Source: Amborella trichopoda (Eukaryota; Streptophyta; Magnoliopsida; Amborellales; Amborellaceae). From it: a stretch of DNA of 64,000 nucleotides. The notes beneath the pieces are model-generated. The model was not told the origin of the DNA. It worked only from the letters and a program-made list of their open reading frames with translations, and made no database searches. Below are positions 11,630 to 24,529 of this stretch, piece by piece (position 1 is the stretch's first letter; the number at the start of each line of letters is the position of its first letter). The stretch is taken from assembly GCF_000471905.2 (NCBI RefSeq), contig NW_006498233.1:681559-745558 (forward strand), given 5' to 3'. The position numbers were made by a program, and so were the translations under genes.

Positions 11630-12015
11630 AAAACGTTTATATAAGGTTGCAACCTTAAAATGTAGAATCACATATGCACCTCAAAAATCTATCGGAAAGG
11701 CTGTTTTAATGTTGAAAAACCCTTTAATTGATCATCTCGACATCGAGATGTATGAATATTAAAAAAACAATTTTTTGAGTCCCAAAAATAGTGCATCTTG
11801 CAACGCATTATCTAGACCGTCCATTTTCAAGATTTTCATATGTTTATAGATCTACTTGATTTTAACCATTTTTTGGAGTTTAAAATTTCTAATTAGATAT
11901 GAAAATAGTTTTTAAGATAATCCTAAAAAACTTTTACAACAAAATTACATGTGATGATAAAATTTGGAGGTGCGCCTTAATTGGATTGCTTAAGGTTGCA
12001 ACCTTATAAAAACCG
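11630..12015. mobile_element. MITE family A, copy 2 (best preserved)
   Basis: Both ends carry the 14-bp palindrome AAGGTTGCAACCTT, within TATAAGGTTGCAACCTTA on the left (11640) and TTAAGGTTGCAACCTTATA on the right (~11990). The interior matches the other family copies throughout. No open frame is conserved between copies, so this is a non-autonomous element. Confidence 0.75.
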
Positions 12016-14040
12016 CAACCTATTTCTTGTAAGGTTCGTGGCTTTATTGAGGGGGTTAGAACTCCAAAACTTTTAGGTCGTTATAACGTACTTACCTTTG
12101 GGATTTACCTTAAGACCTTAAGAAGCATATAATTGCATGAGCGTATCTCCAAACCTCGTAACACATTTTTATGTGCCACAAACCACGTCATGTTATATAG
12201 ATTATAGATTTGAAAACTAATTTTCTATCTAAAAGAACAACTGGGGGGAAACTTTAAAAATATTGGAAAAGGAACACACAATTGACTAAATTTTTTTAAA
12301 TACTAAAAAATCATAATAAAAAATTCGTCATTAAATATTTTTGAAGCATAAGACTTTACACTTAGATTGTAAATTCTTAAAAAGAAAAGGGGAAGAAATA
12401 CAGTTGGTTTCCTATTTTTGTTAGTTAAACAACATAGTGTTTTTAATATTTAAAAATTGTATAGAAAATTAAAAATTTGTCACAATGCTTAATTTGTAAC
12501 TTTAACTAAATATAAAAATTGTATTTAATAAATTTAAGAAGCATTAAAAACATAAATAAATGTTCCTTTGAAAAAATTGAAAACTGTGACCATAAGTTAA
12601 ATATAGTTCAAAAAATAGTAGCCAAATGGAACTCATTTTTTACAAGATATTATCGTTTGTTCAATTTCTTCTACAATTAGTACTCCAAAGAAAATTAGTA
12701 CAAACAACTATGTCTACCATTTTTCTGGTTATACAACTACGATGCAATAAATAAATAACACAATTGCTAATAATGTATTAAGATGGAATTTAATTTATAT
12801 GGCTTTTGTTTGTTGTTTTAAACAAAAATATTCTCCAAATATTTCTAGTACTACTACTAACTACCACTATTATTTCTACCACAACAATGAAACGAAACCA
12901 TTATGGGAGATATAGAGAGAAATATTCATGCCATGATAAACCATAAAACATAACCTAAAGCTTTTATGAAATCATTGAGTAAATTAGCAAATAGCTGCTG
13001 ATAATGAAGTGGGGAACACAATACATAGAAGATTCTTGTGCAATAAGAAAGCCACCAAAATAAATAATTTAGCACACCAATACCCATTAATCTTATGACT
13101 TATCAAAAAGAAATAAAATAAGCATATTAAATGAGAAAAGTGAAAATTTATAGAAATCATGGGGCCATATTGAAGGATTTGTGCGCTTTAACAATATGTT
13201 TGAAGGACAAGCCCATACGGATTGTAGAAAGGAAGCTCTTATCTTGTTGAAAAGAAGAGCGTTAGAGTCTCTATTGTGGGAGGAGAGTTACCCACGTATT
13301 TTTATTTTTTCCGATACCGCCAATGCCAGAGTGTAGACCCTGCTAATCAAGTACACAATTAGTTTATAATTACAACCTTATTAGCATTCTATTTCTATTT
13401 CATAATATACAAAACATATGTTAGTCTAGGACCCGCTTTCTATGCGGCCAAGCCCGCATATGTAGAAATGTGGGCCTTTTAATCAATCTATTTTTGAGAT
13501 AGATTTTAAGACTTAATTTTTAAAGACATGTAATCTCTAAAATGGAGATCATGAATATGAAAAAAACAAATAAATTTTAAGAACTAAAAATAATAATTCT
13601 AGTTAGAAAACATTTGGACCGTTAGTTTCCATTGTTTTTAGATGGAACACCTACTTGCATCCATCTTTAACATGGATGCTTTGCAATTTCTAGACCATAT
13701 AAGTACAAATATAGTCCAAACCACATATGTACAAATGCGGTCCAGCCCGCATGAAACAATTTTCCATTAGTCCATAGGGATGACAACCGATCCAAATGTA
13801 CCTAAACAGGGGTTGAAACCAGCCTAACACCATTGACTTAAGGGATGGATATTATTGGCAAGAGAGGAAGACCACCACTCCGATTCCTTTACGTCTTGAT
13901 CTGCCTCACTGTCTCTACAACACCATCCATCCGTCAAACTTGATGGTGTTCAGCTGGTCTCCACCGTTAATGAGATAGAAAGGTCTACAAATCATTTGTC
14001 TATCCTTACAGCATTTGGCAAAAAGCATAATTGCACCACA
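12016..14040. other. AT-rich gene-free spacer
   Basis: Scattered stops in all frames. Around 13430-13770 a pair of similar ~24-bp segments (CGCATATGTAGAAATGTG, CACATATGTACAAATGCG) in direct orientation bracket ~300 bp; this may be a small element. Nothing else was recognised. Confidence 0.35.
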
Positions 14041-14047
14041 CCTTTGT

Positions 14048-14103
14048 CATTATTGTATTGCCATCTGCAATGTGCATTATTGTATTGCCATCTGCAATGT
14101 GCC
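14048..14103. repeat. Perfect 27-28-bp tandem duplication
   Basis: Two adjacent copies of the unit ATTATTGTATTGCCATCTGC plus AATGTGC. Confidence 0.85.
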
Positions 14104-14664
14104 TCAACTGCTAGTTGTTTATGATGCAAAATCAAACAGATCTTCCAATGAAGATCTTTCGGGTCTGACACCTTAAACTAATGAAAATGAAATGGTAAAG
14201 AAAGTGGGATAAATCGAATTTAGATCTGATGCCAAATCTGCCAAAAAACGAGCAGATCTACTCTTAGATCTGTGGCAGAGCCAGCATGATCTAAGCCATT
14301 ACAAAATACGATTTTTAAGTAAACCAACGGATCCAAATAAAATGAAAACATTAAAAGCAAAAGAGATAAAATGGAAGAAAATGATATCGAACCGGGCCAG
14401 ATGGCCCGAGACTCCCTAGCCTTCTGGAGCTCGCTCATATCATAATCGGTCCTCTTTTGTCTCTCTGATATGGATATTAGCCAACAAGTCTCTTCAGTAT
14501 AGGGTGGTTGTGCCCTTTAGATGGTTCTAGGTGTCTTAGATATAGGCTCTCTCAAGCTTAAGGGTTGAAGTTCCAAGAGGCTGGGGGTTTCCTGAAGCTA
14601 TCCCTAGGGTTTCTCATATTTTTGAGTTTTCTACATGTATCCTAGGGTTTTTCTCTTTATTCAG

Positions 14665-14668
<4 letters not shown>

Positions 14669-14703
<35 letters not shown>
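14669..14703. repeat. (TC)n microsatellite
   Basis: About 17 uninterrupted TC units. Confidence 0.95.
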
Positions 14704-14706
<3 letters not shown>

Positions 14707-14799
14707 CAAATGACCACAAAAAGAGGCCTTATAGGGGTCAAAGCTCATTGGGAAAGATAAGCACTTGTAACAAGCAAATCCCCAGTCAAAATGTCAAAT

Positions 14800-15150
14800 T
14801 TTGAGAGTCACGGATTTGGGTGACATGGGTCGTGTCACCCGAGAAGCACGGGTCATGTCGCCTTGGCGGCACGGGTCGTGTTGCCTGGGTGGCACACCCC
14901 GTGTTGCCGGGGTGGCATGCCTTGTGTCGCTTAAGGCTGAGCGGCACGTCCAGTGTCGCACACACCAATTGTGATCCAAATTGAGACTTTTTATTTTTGG
15001 TGTTTTCCTCAGCCTTTTGTGAAGCTCTCAGAGAAATTTTGGATCAAAATGGATTTTTTTACTATTTTTAATGATTATTTTGGTAAACCTGAGCAATTGT
15101 AAGATGACTTGGGCGACATGCCCTGTGTCGCCTGAGCGGCACGCCCAGGT
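14800..15150. repeat. GC-rich ~24-bp tandem repeat block
   Basis: At 14815-14965 a unit of about 23-29 bp recurs with a GGCACG-type core and GTGTCGCC/GTGTTGCC joints. A further partial block lies at ~15110-15155 (GGGCGACATGCCCTGTGTCG). The minus frame therefore shows an 8-residue periodicity rich in Pro/Thr/Cys, which is a consequence of the repeat and not a recognisable protein. The GC content stands out against the AT-rich surroundings. Confidence 0.65.
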
Positions 15151-15295
15151 CGCCTAAAACAAAACTTGTCCAAAGTGATGTTTTTCAATTTGGGTGTCTT
15201 CCTAAGCCTCTTGTGAAGCTCGTAGAGAAAATTTGGGCCAAAACAGATTTTTTTTACTATTTTTAATGAATTTTTTGGTAAAACATGGTTTTTAC
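14985..15295. repeat. Diverged tandem duplication of a ~185-bp unit
   Basis: The segments starting near 14992 and 15180 share CTTTTGTGAAGCTC/CTCTTGTGAAGCTC, then AGAGAAA.TTT, and TTTTTTACTATTTTTAATGA. A copy of the GC-rich repeat lies between them. Confidence 0.65.
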
Positions 15296-16381
15296 AGAAA
15301 TCTGGGTCAAAACAGGGTTTCTACAGGGTTCCGGGCTGGCAGATTGGTTTTGGGTCAAAAGGTAGGCTGTGTGAACTACAAGATTTGGGTTTACTAGGGG
15401 TTCAAGAAACCATAGAATTTGCCAGATTTAAAATGGAGTGTCTACAGTTGCCCCTCTTTGGCACTCCTTGTCCTTCGAGGGAAGTGGTAATGAAGTAGAC
15501 ACTCTGGCATTCCCTGTCCTTCGAGGGGCAGGTGAACGTCAAAGATTTCTTCTTGGGGTCACGTGGTCAAAGGGCATATCAACTATCCCTCCAAGTCACT
15601 ACGCTTATCGCGCTCACCCACCTAAGGCATTTTTCCTCTTCGGGTTTTCGGCGTAAGATGTCGATGAGTTACATAAGCTTGAAACTTGAGTTGGATTTTC
15701 TGGCCATGCCACTTAACTTCAGGGGTTTTGTAGTACGAAAATTTTTAACCCTGGCATCTTCTTTGATCTCCTTAGGGTTTCCTAAGGTTGTCTATAGCTT
15801 TAAGAAAAGAGAAGATAATGCAGACATTGAAAATTTGTTCCAATTGTTATTTAATTCCTAATATTAGTTTACTAAATGGTAAAATATTTCTGACTGCTGT
15901 AATTTTTTAAATCCGTATCTCAAAACTTCTAAGAAAATATTCAGTTCAAAAAAAAAAAGTTTTGAGACTAAAGATTTAGTTGTTATAGCGAACTTGTTAC
16001 TCATTATTTTTTTCGCGTAGTTGCAACTTTCTGGTGTTTTCATTGTTGTCACCATCATTGTGCTTGATAAGGTAATGTGACCCCGTCTAGGACAAAACTC
16101 AGTTTTCGGGCAGCTAAGAAGCAACTTGTATCTTTGGTAGACTAAGGAACTCAATTTCGGCAGATTGGCAATAACATAGTGCCGATATTTGGACTTGAAA
16201 CACATCTATTTGATTTGGTAGTAGCGAATTGAAACTCTTTATGTTGGCCACAGTTAAGTCGATAGCCTCTGAAATTTTTTATTGGGATTTACTTTCATAT
16301 TAATGACTGAGGAAGAGTCATTGTTCTATTTTTTGAGTAATTCAGTGAGAAAGATATGCCCCTACCTATTTTTTCAAATAG

Positions 16382-16400
<19 letters not shown>
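15296..16400. other. Gene-free spacer; retroelement-like words
   Basis: CTACAGTTGCCCCTCTTTGG at 15441 and the neighbouring CCTTGTCCTTCGAGGG, nearly repeated at 15508, look like retroelement untranslated sequence. Frames such as 15532-15861 + and 15864-16205 - have no recognised homology. Confidence 0.3.
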
Positions 16401-16415
<15 letters not shown>

Positions 16416-16417
<2 letters not shown>

Positions 16418-16957
16418 CAATGATTTCATGCAATAGTTGCATAATAGTATAATGCAACAATACTTCTAGAAAACCATGTTTGTGTTATTTGTATGGCCCA
16501 AAATTTGGCACACACACTCTCTTCATCTCAATTATCAATCCCAAAAAAAAAAATTCAATTTGAACCCTAGATATGGTCAAAATGAGTCCCTTCCAAAAAC
16601 GAATCTAGACCATTCATTTGGTGAATTTCAAGATCTTAGCTTTTATAAACTCAAAATCCTTTTTTTTTTTCTGTTTTAACATTGTTCATCTAATGATAAT
16701 AAAGTCATCCAAAAAGATTGGAAATGAAAAAATCCTTCTAAGTCCTAGATCTAAGCATCTCATTAAAATGAACGGCCTATATTAATTGGGCTAAAAAAAT
16801 ACTTTCTAGGTTGTGTTTTCAATTTTTCTTTTTTTTGTGATTGTTCATTAAAATGAAAAGAGTGTATATTTCAAATTTTGGATCAAACAAATGGGCATAA
16901 CATTTTTGAAGCTTGTTGCATTATATTATGCTGCAACCGTTGCATGAAATCATTGCT
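16416..16957. mobile_element. Foldback element (~540 bp) inside a TA microsatellite
   Basis: The left end (AGCAATGATTTCATGCAA from 16416) is the inverted complement of the right end (TTGCATGAAATCATTGCT, ending 16957). Complementarity continues inward over most of both halves; for example CCAAAATTTG at 16498 pairs with CAAATTTTGG at ~16871. TA repeats flank both ends (16384-16415 and ~16960-16976), fitting TA target choice. There is no coding capacity, and transcripts would form a long hairpin. Confidence 0.7.
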
Positions 16958-17457
16958 CATATATATATATATATATTTGATGACCCTGCAAGATCTTAAT
17001 ATTTTGGGATATTGTAGAATCCATAATAATAATGATCTTAAAAGATATTGAAAGAGCTTGTGACTGTTTCATTATACAAAACAATACTCTTTAAAATCTT
17101 AATAGCTGTCAATTATTAAGATCCCACAAAATTCAAGTCTTACTTGAATTTAGCAGGATTCATTTTTTCCGTCAGTTTTTGGCTTATGCTTCACTCACAC
17201 TCGCACGAACCCATGAAAGCCCTCCTATTCTTACTATCTCTCTCTCTAATGATGCAATGAACGACTGGGAGAGGAACGAGAGAAAGAGGAACATCATAAT
17301 GGCTTCACCATTGACGTTCTTGTCAAGATCTGAGATTAGATAGAGCAAGAGAACCCTTGAAGCCCCTTAGTAAGAATAAAGTCATTAGACTTTAGCATGG
17401 AAGAAAATAGGCAGCATCATGGGTTTCTTGAGGAGGCACTAACAGGAAGGTGTTGGA
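16958..17457. other. Gene-free spacer
   Basis: Mixed sequence with no conserved frame, element termini or RNA gene recognised. Confidence 0.35.
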
Positions 17458-17790
17458 ATCCCAAGGTTTCTCTCTCTACCTAAGCTCCCTCTCTTTCTCT
17501 CTCTCTAAACCCTAGCGTAGCACCTCATCTCTCTCTGCAACCCCAAGCATCCTCTCTACTCAAGCCCTCTCTCTCTCTCTCGCTCTCTCTGTCTCTCTTT
17601 CTCGCTCTCTCTCCTAGCCGAGCCGAACCCTTTTTCTCTTTAGGCCCTTGTCCCTCTCACAAGCCCTTACCCTTTTTTCTCTATGTAAACCCGCTTTCTA
17701 CTTATCTCTGTTTGTTCTTGTTGTTGTCTCTCTGTCTCTCTCTGTAACCAGCCCCTCTCTCTCCTCTTGTTTTTGCTTTCTTCTTCAAGC
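17458..17790. repeat. Pyrimidine-rich (CTCTCT) region
   Basis: Runs of CTCTCT and isolated AAACCCTAG words. The 17648-17920 + frame is Leu/Ser-rich because of this composition. The sequence resembles a plant 5' UTR or LTR leader, but no downstream gene was recognised. Confidence 0.5.
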
Positions 17791-18370
17791 CCTAGCCCTC
17801 ATTTGTGGCCATCGAGTATCATATCATGTTCTCTCTTTTCAAGCTCTTATAGAAATTTCAGGTTGTACAAAATCTAGGGAGTTATTCATGCAAATGAAGA
17901 TTTTGGTGACAATGGCATAGGGGAGAGAAAACCCACAAAAGGGTAGAGATTTTTTCCTCAAAATTTTAGAGAGAGAGAGAGAGGTTGGAGAGGTGTAGAT
18001 GGTGGTTTCATGAAAGCAATGTGCAGAAATCCTCGCAACTTCAAGAGAGGATCTAGATGAGGTAAGCGCTCTGTTCCTTCATAAAAGGGGGAAAAGTTCA
18101 TAGTAGAAAAGGACACCCTATTTAAGCTTTTAGAGAGAAAGAGAGGTGGAGATAGAGAAAGAAAAGGCAATTTTTTTATCTAAGAAAATTATAGCCAAAT
18201 ATGTATAAAAGAAGATATATTAGAATAATATACAATTCAAAACTATGCAAAACGGCCAATGCCTTTATTCATATTTTTAAAAAATTGAATATTTATATTG
18301 TGTTTTGTCAAACGGCCTAAGTTTTTTGTGATTTTTGTAATTTGGCCATTGCGAAACAAAGATCAATGAA

Positions 18371-18740
18371 TTATGGCCACGGTAAACATGTAAGATTGAG
18401 TTTCTGCTTACTGATAATACTTTGATGTTTGTAAAATGAGTTATATTGCTCTAATAATAATTGGATGTATGTTTCAGTGGTTGAGTCATATTTTGTTTTT
18501 ATTCCATCCATTATATTCTTAGATGTTTCATGATGTTTAAAAACGTTAATAAGTTCATCTTGCATAAAAGTTAACATTGATGTTTCAGTTATGAGGTCAT
18601 ATTCTAAGAAATTTTCAAACTTTTTATTTTCTTCTTCAGCTGGTTTATCACCAACTACTGGTGGATCTTCCTTTAGTACGTATATTGGATGAGAAGATAT
18701 TCCATCTTCATCTTCTACATACCAAAATTGATTCCATTCA
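18371..18740 (-). pseudogene. Ty1/copia-type gag fragment
   Basis: The minus strand, read from ~18740 down, has an acidic stretch (ending near EEENKKFENFLEYD) followed by DELINVFKHHETSKNIMD and IKTKYDSTTETYIQLL. This matches the gag domain of copia polyproteins, where a short hydrophobic, charged and aromatic helix is followed by A/S-K-x-I/L-W/M-D and a K-x-KY motif. The frame ends at 18371. No protease, integrase or RT follows, so it is an isolated relic. Family-level recognition is by eye. Confidence 0.6.
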
Positions 18741-18789
18741 ATGTTTCAATTATTGAAAGTTCACCATTACTATTCTACTGGCCATTTGT

Positions 18790-19850
18790 TAAGTTATGTT
18801 TTAACAACTGAACTTCTTTTTAAGTTCTAAACAAATGAGATTGTTAAAAGAAGTTAAATACGGAACCAAAATTATTTAATATGTGGTCAATATCTGTACA
18901 GAGAGAGCTACAATTAACTTCATAACCAATATCAGTTATCAAGTAATACCTTAAAAATTCAATGAAATAGAGAAATTCCCAATCAATAAGCAAGTACTGC
19001 AATTACTAAATATAAATATATAATTCCCTTTTATTTTAATTATTTGGGGCGTATGAGCAAATCAAGGGTGTGTGAGCCCTTACAATAAAGGAACAAATAT
19101 CAAGTATGTGTTTCACATTAGAAGACAAATCAATTTCTATATCACACCAAAACAGTAAATGCATTAATTGCATTCAATATCAGCAACAATAAAAAAATGA
19201 TAAGTCTTCTAAATTCACCCAACTTCCGCCTGCTCGCAAATCCTTCTATTGTAGTATGGGATGCCAATGATGCATTCATCTCTCAAATAAAATAAAACAA
19301 ATGGTGGTATGATTGCAACAAAAGAGACAGAGACCAAGTCCTTGTGAGCGACCACCAAATCAACACAGACGGACCACCATTGATAGTAATTAATGTAGTC
19401 AAATAGAAAGGGGAGATGTTGATTGTCAACAAACAGGAAGAAGTGAGAGAAAAGGGAGAGAATAAATAAAATGAATCAGTAGGTTGGTTGTTTACTGTAT
19501 ATTACAGATAACATAAATATATATGAGTTAAACTATATCTTGCAAACCCCAATACTTGGGTGATGAGGGATTTTTTTTTTGTTGAATGACTACACCCAAG
19601 AAACGTTTTTTGTTGGATGACTACACCCAAAAAACTTAGGTGATTGCAGTAAAAAACAGCAAACTCCCTTCCTTTATTGTCTTATTGTAATTATCTTCTC
19701 CCTTTTTATTGTGAACCCTAAGTGGCTGAGATATAGTGAGTGAGGCTACATGCATATCGTTGAAAAGTTCCAAGCAATCTCTTAAATTAAGATATACATG
19801 CTAATCTTTTAAAGAGTTGTGGATAAAAGAATAGGCTTTACAATAAGGAA
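18790..19850. other. AT-rich gene-free spacer
   Basis: Contains a short doublet of GTTG.ATGACTACACCCAA near 19582 and 19612. No coding region was recognised. Confidence 0.35.
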
Positions 19851-20078
19851 AAGTATATAATGAGACCATTTATCTTTGGTACAAGGTGGTCACAATTAAT
19901 CTTGACCATTGGATGTGAAATTGGGTGGCTACATTTATTTCATTGACCAAGCTCAAAGTTCAAACGAACTTTTCTCGAACATTGTGATACACCCAAGCTA
20001 TCAGATTTCACATCGAATAATTGTAAACAATTGTGACCTCCCTAAACCAAAAGTAAATAGTCTAATTGTATACAATCT
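19851..20078. mobile_element. MITE family B, copy 1
   Basis: Inverted ends of ~45 bp: left GTATATAATGAGACCATTTA then ...GGTCACAATTA; the right end reversed reads GTATACAATTAGACTATTTA then ...GGTCACAATTG. The interior GACCATTGGATGTGAAATTG and CATTGACCAAGCTCAAAG recurs at 27.3 kb. Noncoding. Confidence 0.65.
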
Positions 20079-20439
20079 ATTACAATAAACACCGTCTTGT
20101 TTTCTTAGTTGGGGAAAAACTTTTAATTAAAGAAAAACTATCTTTCATAATACGCTTTGTATTTTCTTTGTTCTATGTTTTTTTTGTTATGTCTTCCTCG
20201 CTTTGGCTTCCCATATTTATAGGAAGACGATAAGCCAACGTTCCTTTTTCTCCAACAGATATATGAGAAACCTACTTACCTGATCTCAGGGATACTCATC
20301 CACCTCATCCACCTTATTAGCATTATTTTGATAATATGTTTTCCTCTTTTATTTGCTCTTTTTTTGTTTTTTGTTTTTTCATCATTATATCTTTGAAATC
20401 TTGAACCATAATTAAGGTTTGTATTCAAATTCTATTTGA

Positions 20440-20520
20440 CCATTAATAGAGAAGAATGAAGGAACAAGATTCATGTAGCCAACCTCAAGTAATTGGGATA
20501 ATATTTAGATGATGATGAAT
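20440..20520 (+). mobile_element. RTE-type LINE 3' end fragment
   Basis: AAGATTCATGTAGCCAACCT and AATTGGGATAATATT, ending in a (GATGAT)n-type tail, match the 3' end of plant RTE LINEs and the better copy at 39.33-39.48 kb. Only the last ~80 bp is present. Confidence 0.55.
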
Positions 20521-21310
20521 CAAAACCTTAATTTCTCTTCAAAATGTGAAAATAAATTGACGTTTCCCAACTTTCTTAACTTATGATAGCTCTAGGAAAA
20601 GGAATGATATGCAATAATCATGTCTTGTTTTGGCTAGGTTAGCCACGGATCTTAAAGGGACCCACCCCTTTCTATTGCCTTAAAAGACAAAATTTATAGT
20701 GGGATCATGACCTAAGTAGTGTTTGCAAAACTGGCCAGGTCAACCCGGACGCAGCCTAGTTACCTAGAATTGCTAGTTTTGAAAATGATTGGGAAGTATT
20801 TTGGCCGTAAATACTTAGTTTTACATTTTTCCTTCTTTTTTAGATTATTTCTAAACTACCCCTAGGCCAAATTGATTTTTCAAATCAATTTTTTCATTAC
20901 TTTATTTACTCTCATTTGGATGTATTTTGTTTAATTATACTTTAGACATACTTTTCCTTTTCTTTTTTCCTTTTTTTTTTTTTTTAAAAAAAAATTAATC
21001 AATTTTAGCCCAGCTAGTACCTACCCGAATCGAGCTAGTTACTCAGACCGGTTATGCGTTTCCTAAACCTGGCCCATGGACCTAAGTGCTTGAGTTACAG
21101 GACCCAGGGCCCAACTTGTTACATTACCCATGGATGGAAAATAGTCTTGTTCTTGTGCTCTCTAACCTAGACTAGATGGAGCAGAGCGTTAGATCTCAAG
21201 CACAACATACATAGTTAAATATTCCTTGCATGAAAGGTGTTACATGATGATATGATCTTGAGTTTCGAATGCTTTCCTACATAAGAAGCATGGATTACCC
21301 ACTCGAGCGG
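20521..21310. other. Gene-free spacer
   Basis: A GC-richer doublet (CAGGTCAACCCGGACGC near 20737 and CGAGCTAGTTACTCAGACCG near 21031) brackets an AT-rich core and may be a small element. No genes. Confidence 0.3.
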
Positions 21311-21318
21311 TAAGTTTG

Positions 21319-21989
21319 TGTTGGGCTCCCCTAGTTAGAGCCCTCTCGCACGATTGCGGATGCAAGCAGCGGAACCAAGAAATAAGTCAAACAAATTAAG
21401 CCAAAACCGATGTATGTGTGTTGAGTGAAAAGATATGCAATAAAATAAATAAAGAATAAATCTTACTGGCACTTTTTCAGGCTACGTCCATGGGAGAAAG
21501 GAGATCAAATCCACTATAAACTTCACACGTTACAATGGTCATCCAAGAAAACAAGTTTTCTTAGGCTCTCTGGTTTCTTCTTGAGACTTATCTTTTCTTC
21601 TTCTCTCTAGGAGAAGGGCAACTTTCTCTCTCTCTTCTTCTTCTTCTTCTCTGTAAAAGAAGGATGCCTGTATTTTTCCTCAATACAACAAAGAAGAGTC
21701 AACCACACAAAGAGTCTCGATGTATTTTCTTGTTGTGTATGAGCCAAGGCATAACAAGTAAATTTAGAAGTGCATCCCATAACCTCCTAAAGGGAGGTCC
21801 ATCTCTATCTCCCTTTATGGAAAGAGATAAGAAGAATATCTCCCCATACCAAACCCATACGTGAGATCTTATTTTTTGTGGTATGATGACTTGGTCAACA
21901 AGTCACCCTCTTTCACTTTCCCAAACTACTCTTTTAAATATTGGACAATTCCATTGGTGCCCTCCCACCATGGGACGGGACACCCAACA
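21319..21989. mobile_element. Solo LTR, 671 bp, with 5-bp target duplication
   Basis: Starts TGTTGGGCTCCCC and ends GGACACCCAACA, giving perfect 7-bp inverted ends (TGTTGGG...CCCAACA). It is flanked on both sides by GTTTG (21314-21318 and 21990-21994). No internal retrotransposon sequence is present, as expected after recombination between two LTRs. The short open frames inside it are not genes. Confidence 0.85.
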
Positions 21990-21994
21990 GTTTG

Positions 21995-24524
21995 TACCTC
22001 AGAGCAACCCATGTGTACCAAGATTGTCAAGATTATATTTGATTTGATGAATTGTTGATTAGTGCCTTAATTGGCCTAGGCTAAAGAAGTGGATTGATTG
22101 AAAGTTAACCAAAATTAACAGTTGGCTAGTTTTGATTGGTTGGTTTAGTCAATTTTTATTCGCTAGATGGCTAAACAAAGTTGGGATGTGCTTTTCGGCC
22201 ACATCATCCATTCAATGATCAGTCTGATTCTTGTAACACTACTCTAAACAACTCCCAAAGAGTAGGTGCATGGTTCTTTGTCACAAATGAGCTCATGCCC
22301 ACTTCTAGAAGTGATAATTATGTTGGTTTCGAGCTTTCGGGTGATCTATCTTGTGCTCCTTGCCTAGGAGCTTTTTGTGTAAGGTTGGCAAAGGCACGGG
22401 CTGGTTCACCCTAGCCCACACTAGGCTGATGGGGCCCTAGCCCAATCTTGTTAAGAAGCCTTGACTACAACTTGGACCAGTTCAAGCAGGGTAGAATCTC
22501 AAAGGATTTAGCAAGAAAGGAACTTAGAAAACGATAAGAAACTGGGTCGTACAAAAATTTGCGATCAAATGCCTAGGCTGCCCCAACTTGGCTCTAAGGC
22601 CAACTTTAGTGGGTTGAATCGTGGTTTTTCAAGGACTCGCAAATTGGCCCATTGTCAGCCCTACACATAGGAGGTGGGCGGAGATGCCATTTACATTCCT
22701 ACAGAAAGTAGGTGACATTTTCAAAATTTCTCATCTCCAAATAAGTAATAATTTGAATAATTCACTTGAGTGATCATTTGATTAGTCATGTGGAGAAAGA
22801 ATAACCTTTGGACCGATGATACATGCCAATTTATGCAATTTCCCATAAACAAAACACATTTGGCCCATCGAGAGAGATACCAGTATGCCACTAATATGAA
22901 TCTTTTGAAATTTGTAAGGTTTTTAGCCAAAAAATGATTTAAGATATATTTGAAATAAAATTGGCTTTGCTGGAGACCGTACAGAGGGTGTTGGGCGATG
23001 GGAAACTAAGAAAGTGAGGGGCGAAGTGTAGTGTTTGAACAGTTGAGGTGTTTAGGTGTTTAGTGGGGCCATAGTTATGGGGAGAGGGGGGTGCTTAGTA
23101 CAAGGTGATATTGGGTGTGTTTTCAGTCACATATGAGGACTAGATGCATTTTGATAATGACATGTCAGCTAAGCTTCGTATGAGGCTCAATGAAAATAAA
23201 ATGCCCCATGATATGATCAAGATCCATCATATGAAAGGCTTGATATGCCTAGAGGAATCTTGACTCGTCAGTTAGCCCTTAAAGGTCCTAACTCACAATG
23301 AATAATGCCAAGAACCCATCAGCTAAACATATTCAAGGTTGACATAAAATGGTGAATCCATCTCATCTTGAGCTAAGTTCTAAGATACATATACTCCTAA
23401 GACTCGATGTACGTCTATCTATGTGATATGTGGAGGAACATATATGACTTAATCTTGACATCTATCGTTGGTTATACACATGTATTATAACATATGATCT
23501 ATGATAAGAGATAATGAAGACGTTTCTATTTGAGATGGAACTCCGGAATGTATATATTCCCTGGCACATAAATGCCTCTCCGCTGGATATTGGAAGAGTT
23601 CTGGATGAGATGTGATATGACTCTTTAAAAGATCCGTTGTACGTTGAAATAATGAGGTTTTGACCGATAGAGCTTAAAAGAAACCTCGTCATGATATATT
23701 GGGGTGAATTCATAAAATGTATATATTAAGGCCTCATATGCCTTAAAGTCCAAGGGTGATATGACTTGGGCAATATTTGGACCTGGTTTAACTTATGTCT
23801 GTATCCACCGTTGGTTTGGGTATGCTCTAATTGACACCGCGAAGCTTGATGCCTATGGGATTGAATTGAGACTCTCAGGAAACCATGTTTGAAGTACTGT
23901 GGCCCTCTTCTTGAAGTTTTGTCTTATTCGGAGGTTGGATAGCTCATTGAACATATAGCTTGAAGGTTGGAGCTTTAAAGCTCCATGTCTCGTATGTTCC
24001 AGACATAACAACATTCAACTACTAATATTGTAATGTCTCCCTTAATGTGACAAATTTTCCAAGAAATCAGGACCGTCGAATCCTCGGTTCAATCACCCTT
24101 AAAAGGTGTGGAAATGTCCTATACAAATGAAGAAAGCGTAATTAGCGGGATGAACAGAAAAGTGAACCAACGAGTATTGAAGGGAGCATATTCTAGTCTT
24201 TCTTATCAGACAACTCCACTGACTCGCAAGACTGCATATTTAAAATTCAAAAGAGTGATGGTTGGCTACATAAGATGAGTGTGAAAATCGAATTCGTGTA
24301 TGGTTAATGGTTGACCACACATGATAAATACAAATTCAAGTTTATGCGTGATTGAGATTGAGCTCAAGAGATTTACTCATGGATTTAAACTTGAGTGAAG
24401 CCTTTGAGTTCGAATTCAAATCCACGAAATTTGCTCATTTGAACTAGAAGATCAGCTCACATATTCAAATTCATGTAGAAGATAAAGACAAAGTCAGGAT
24501 CTGGTGTGAAGGTTAGGAAGAGGA
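21995..24524. other. Gene-free spacer
   Basis: Many short frames, none with recognised homology. The sequence resembles decayed repeat DNA. A possible small inserted element could not be delimited. Confidence 0.35.
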
Positions 24525-24529
24525 TAAGC

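Noticed and set aside
17510..17530. Telomere-like AAACCCTAG words
   Set aside because: Isolated words, not tandem TTTAGGG units.
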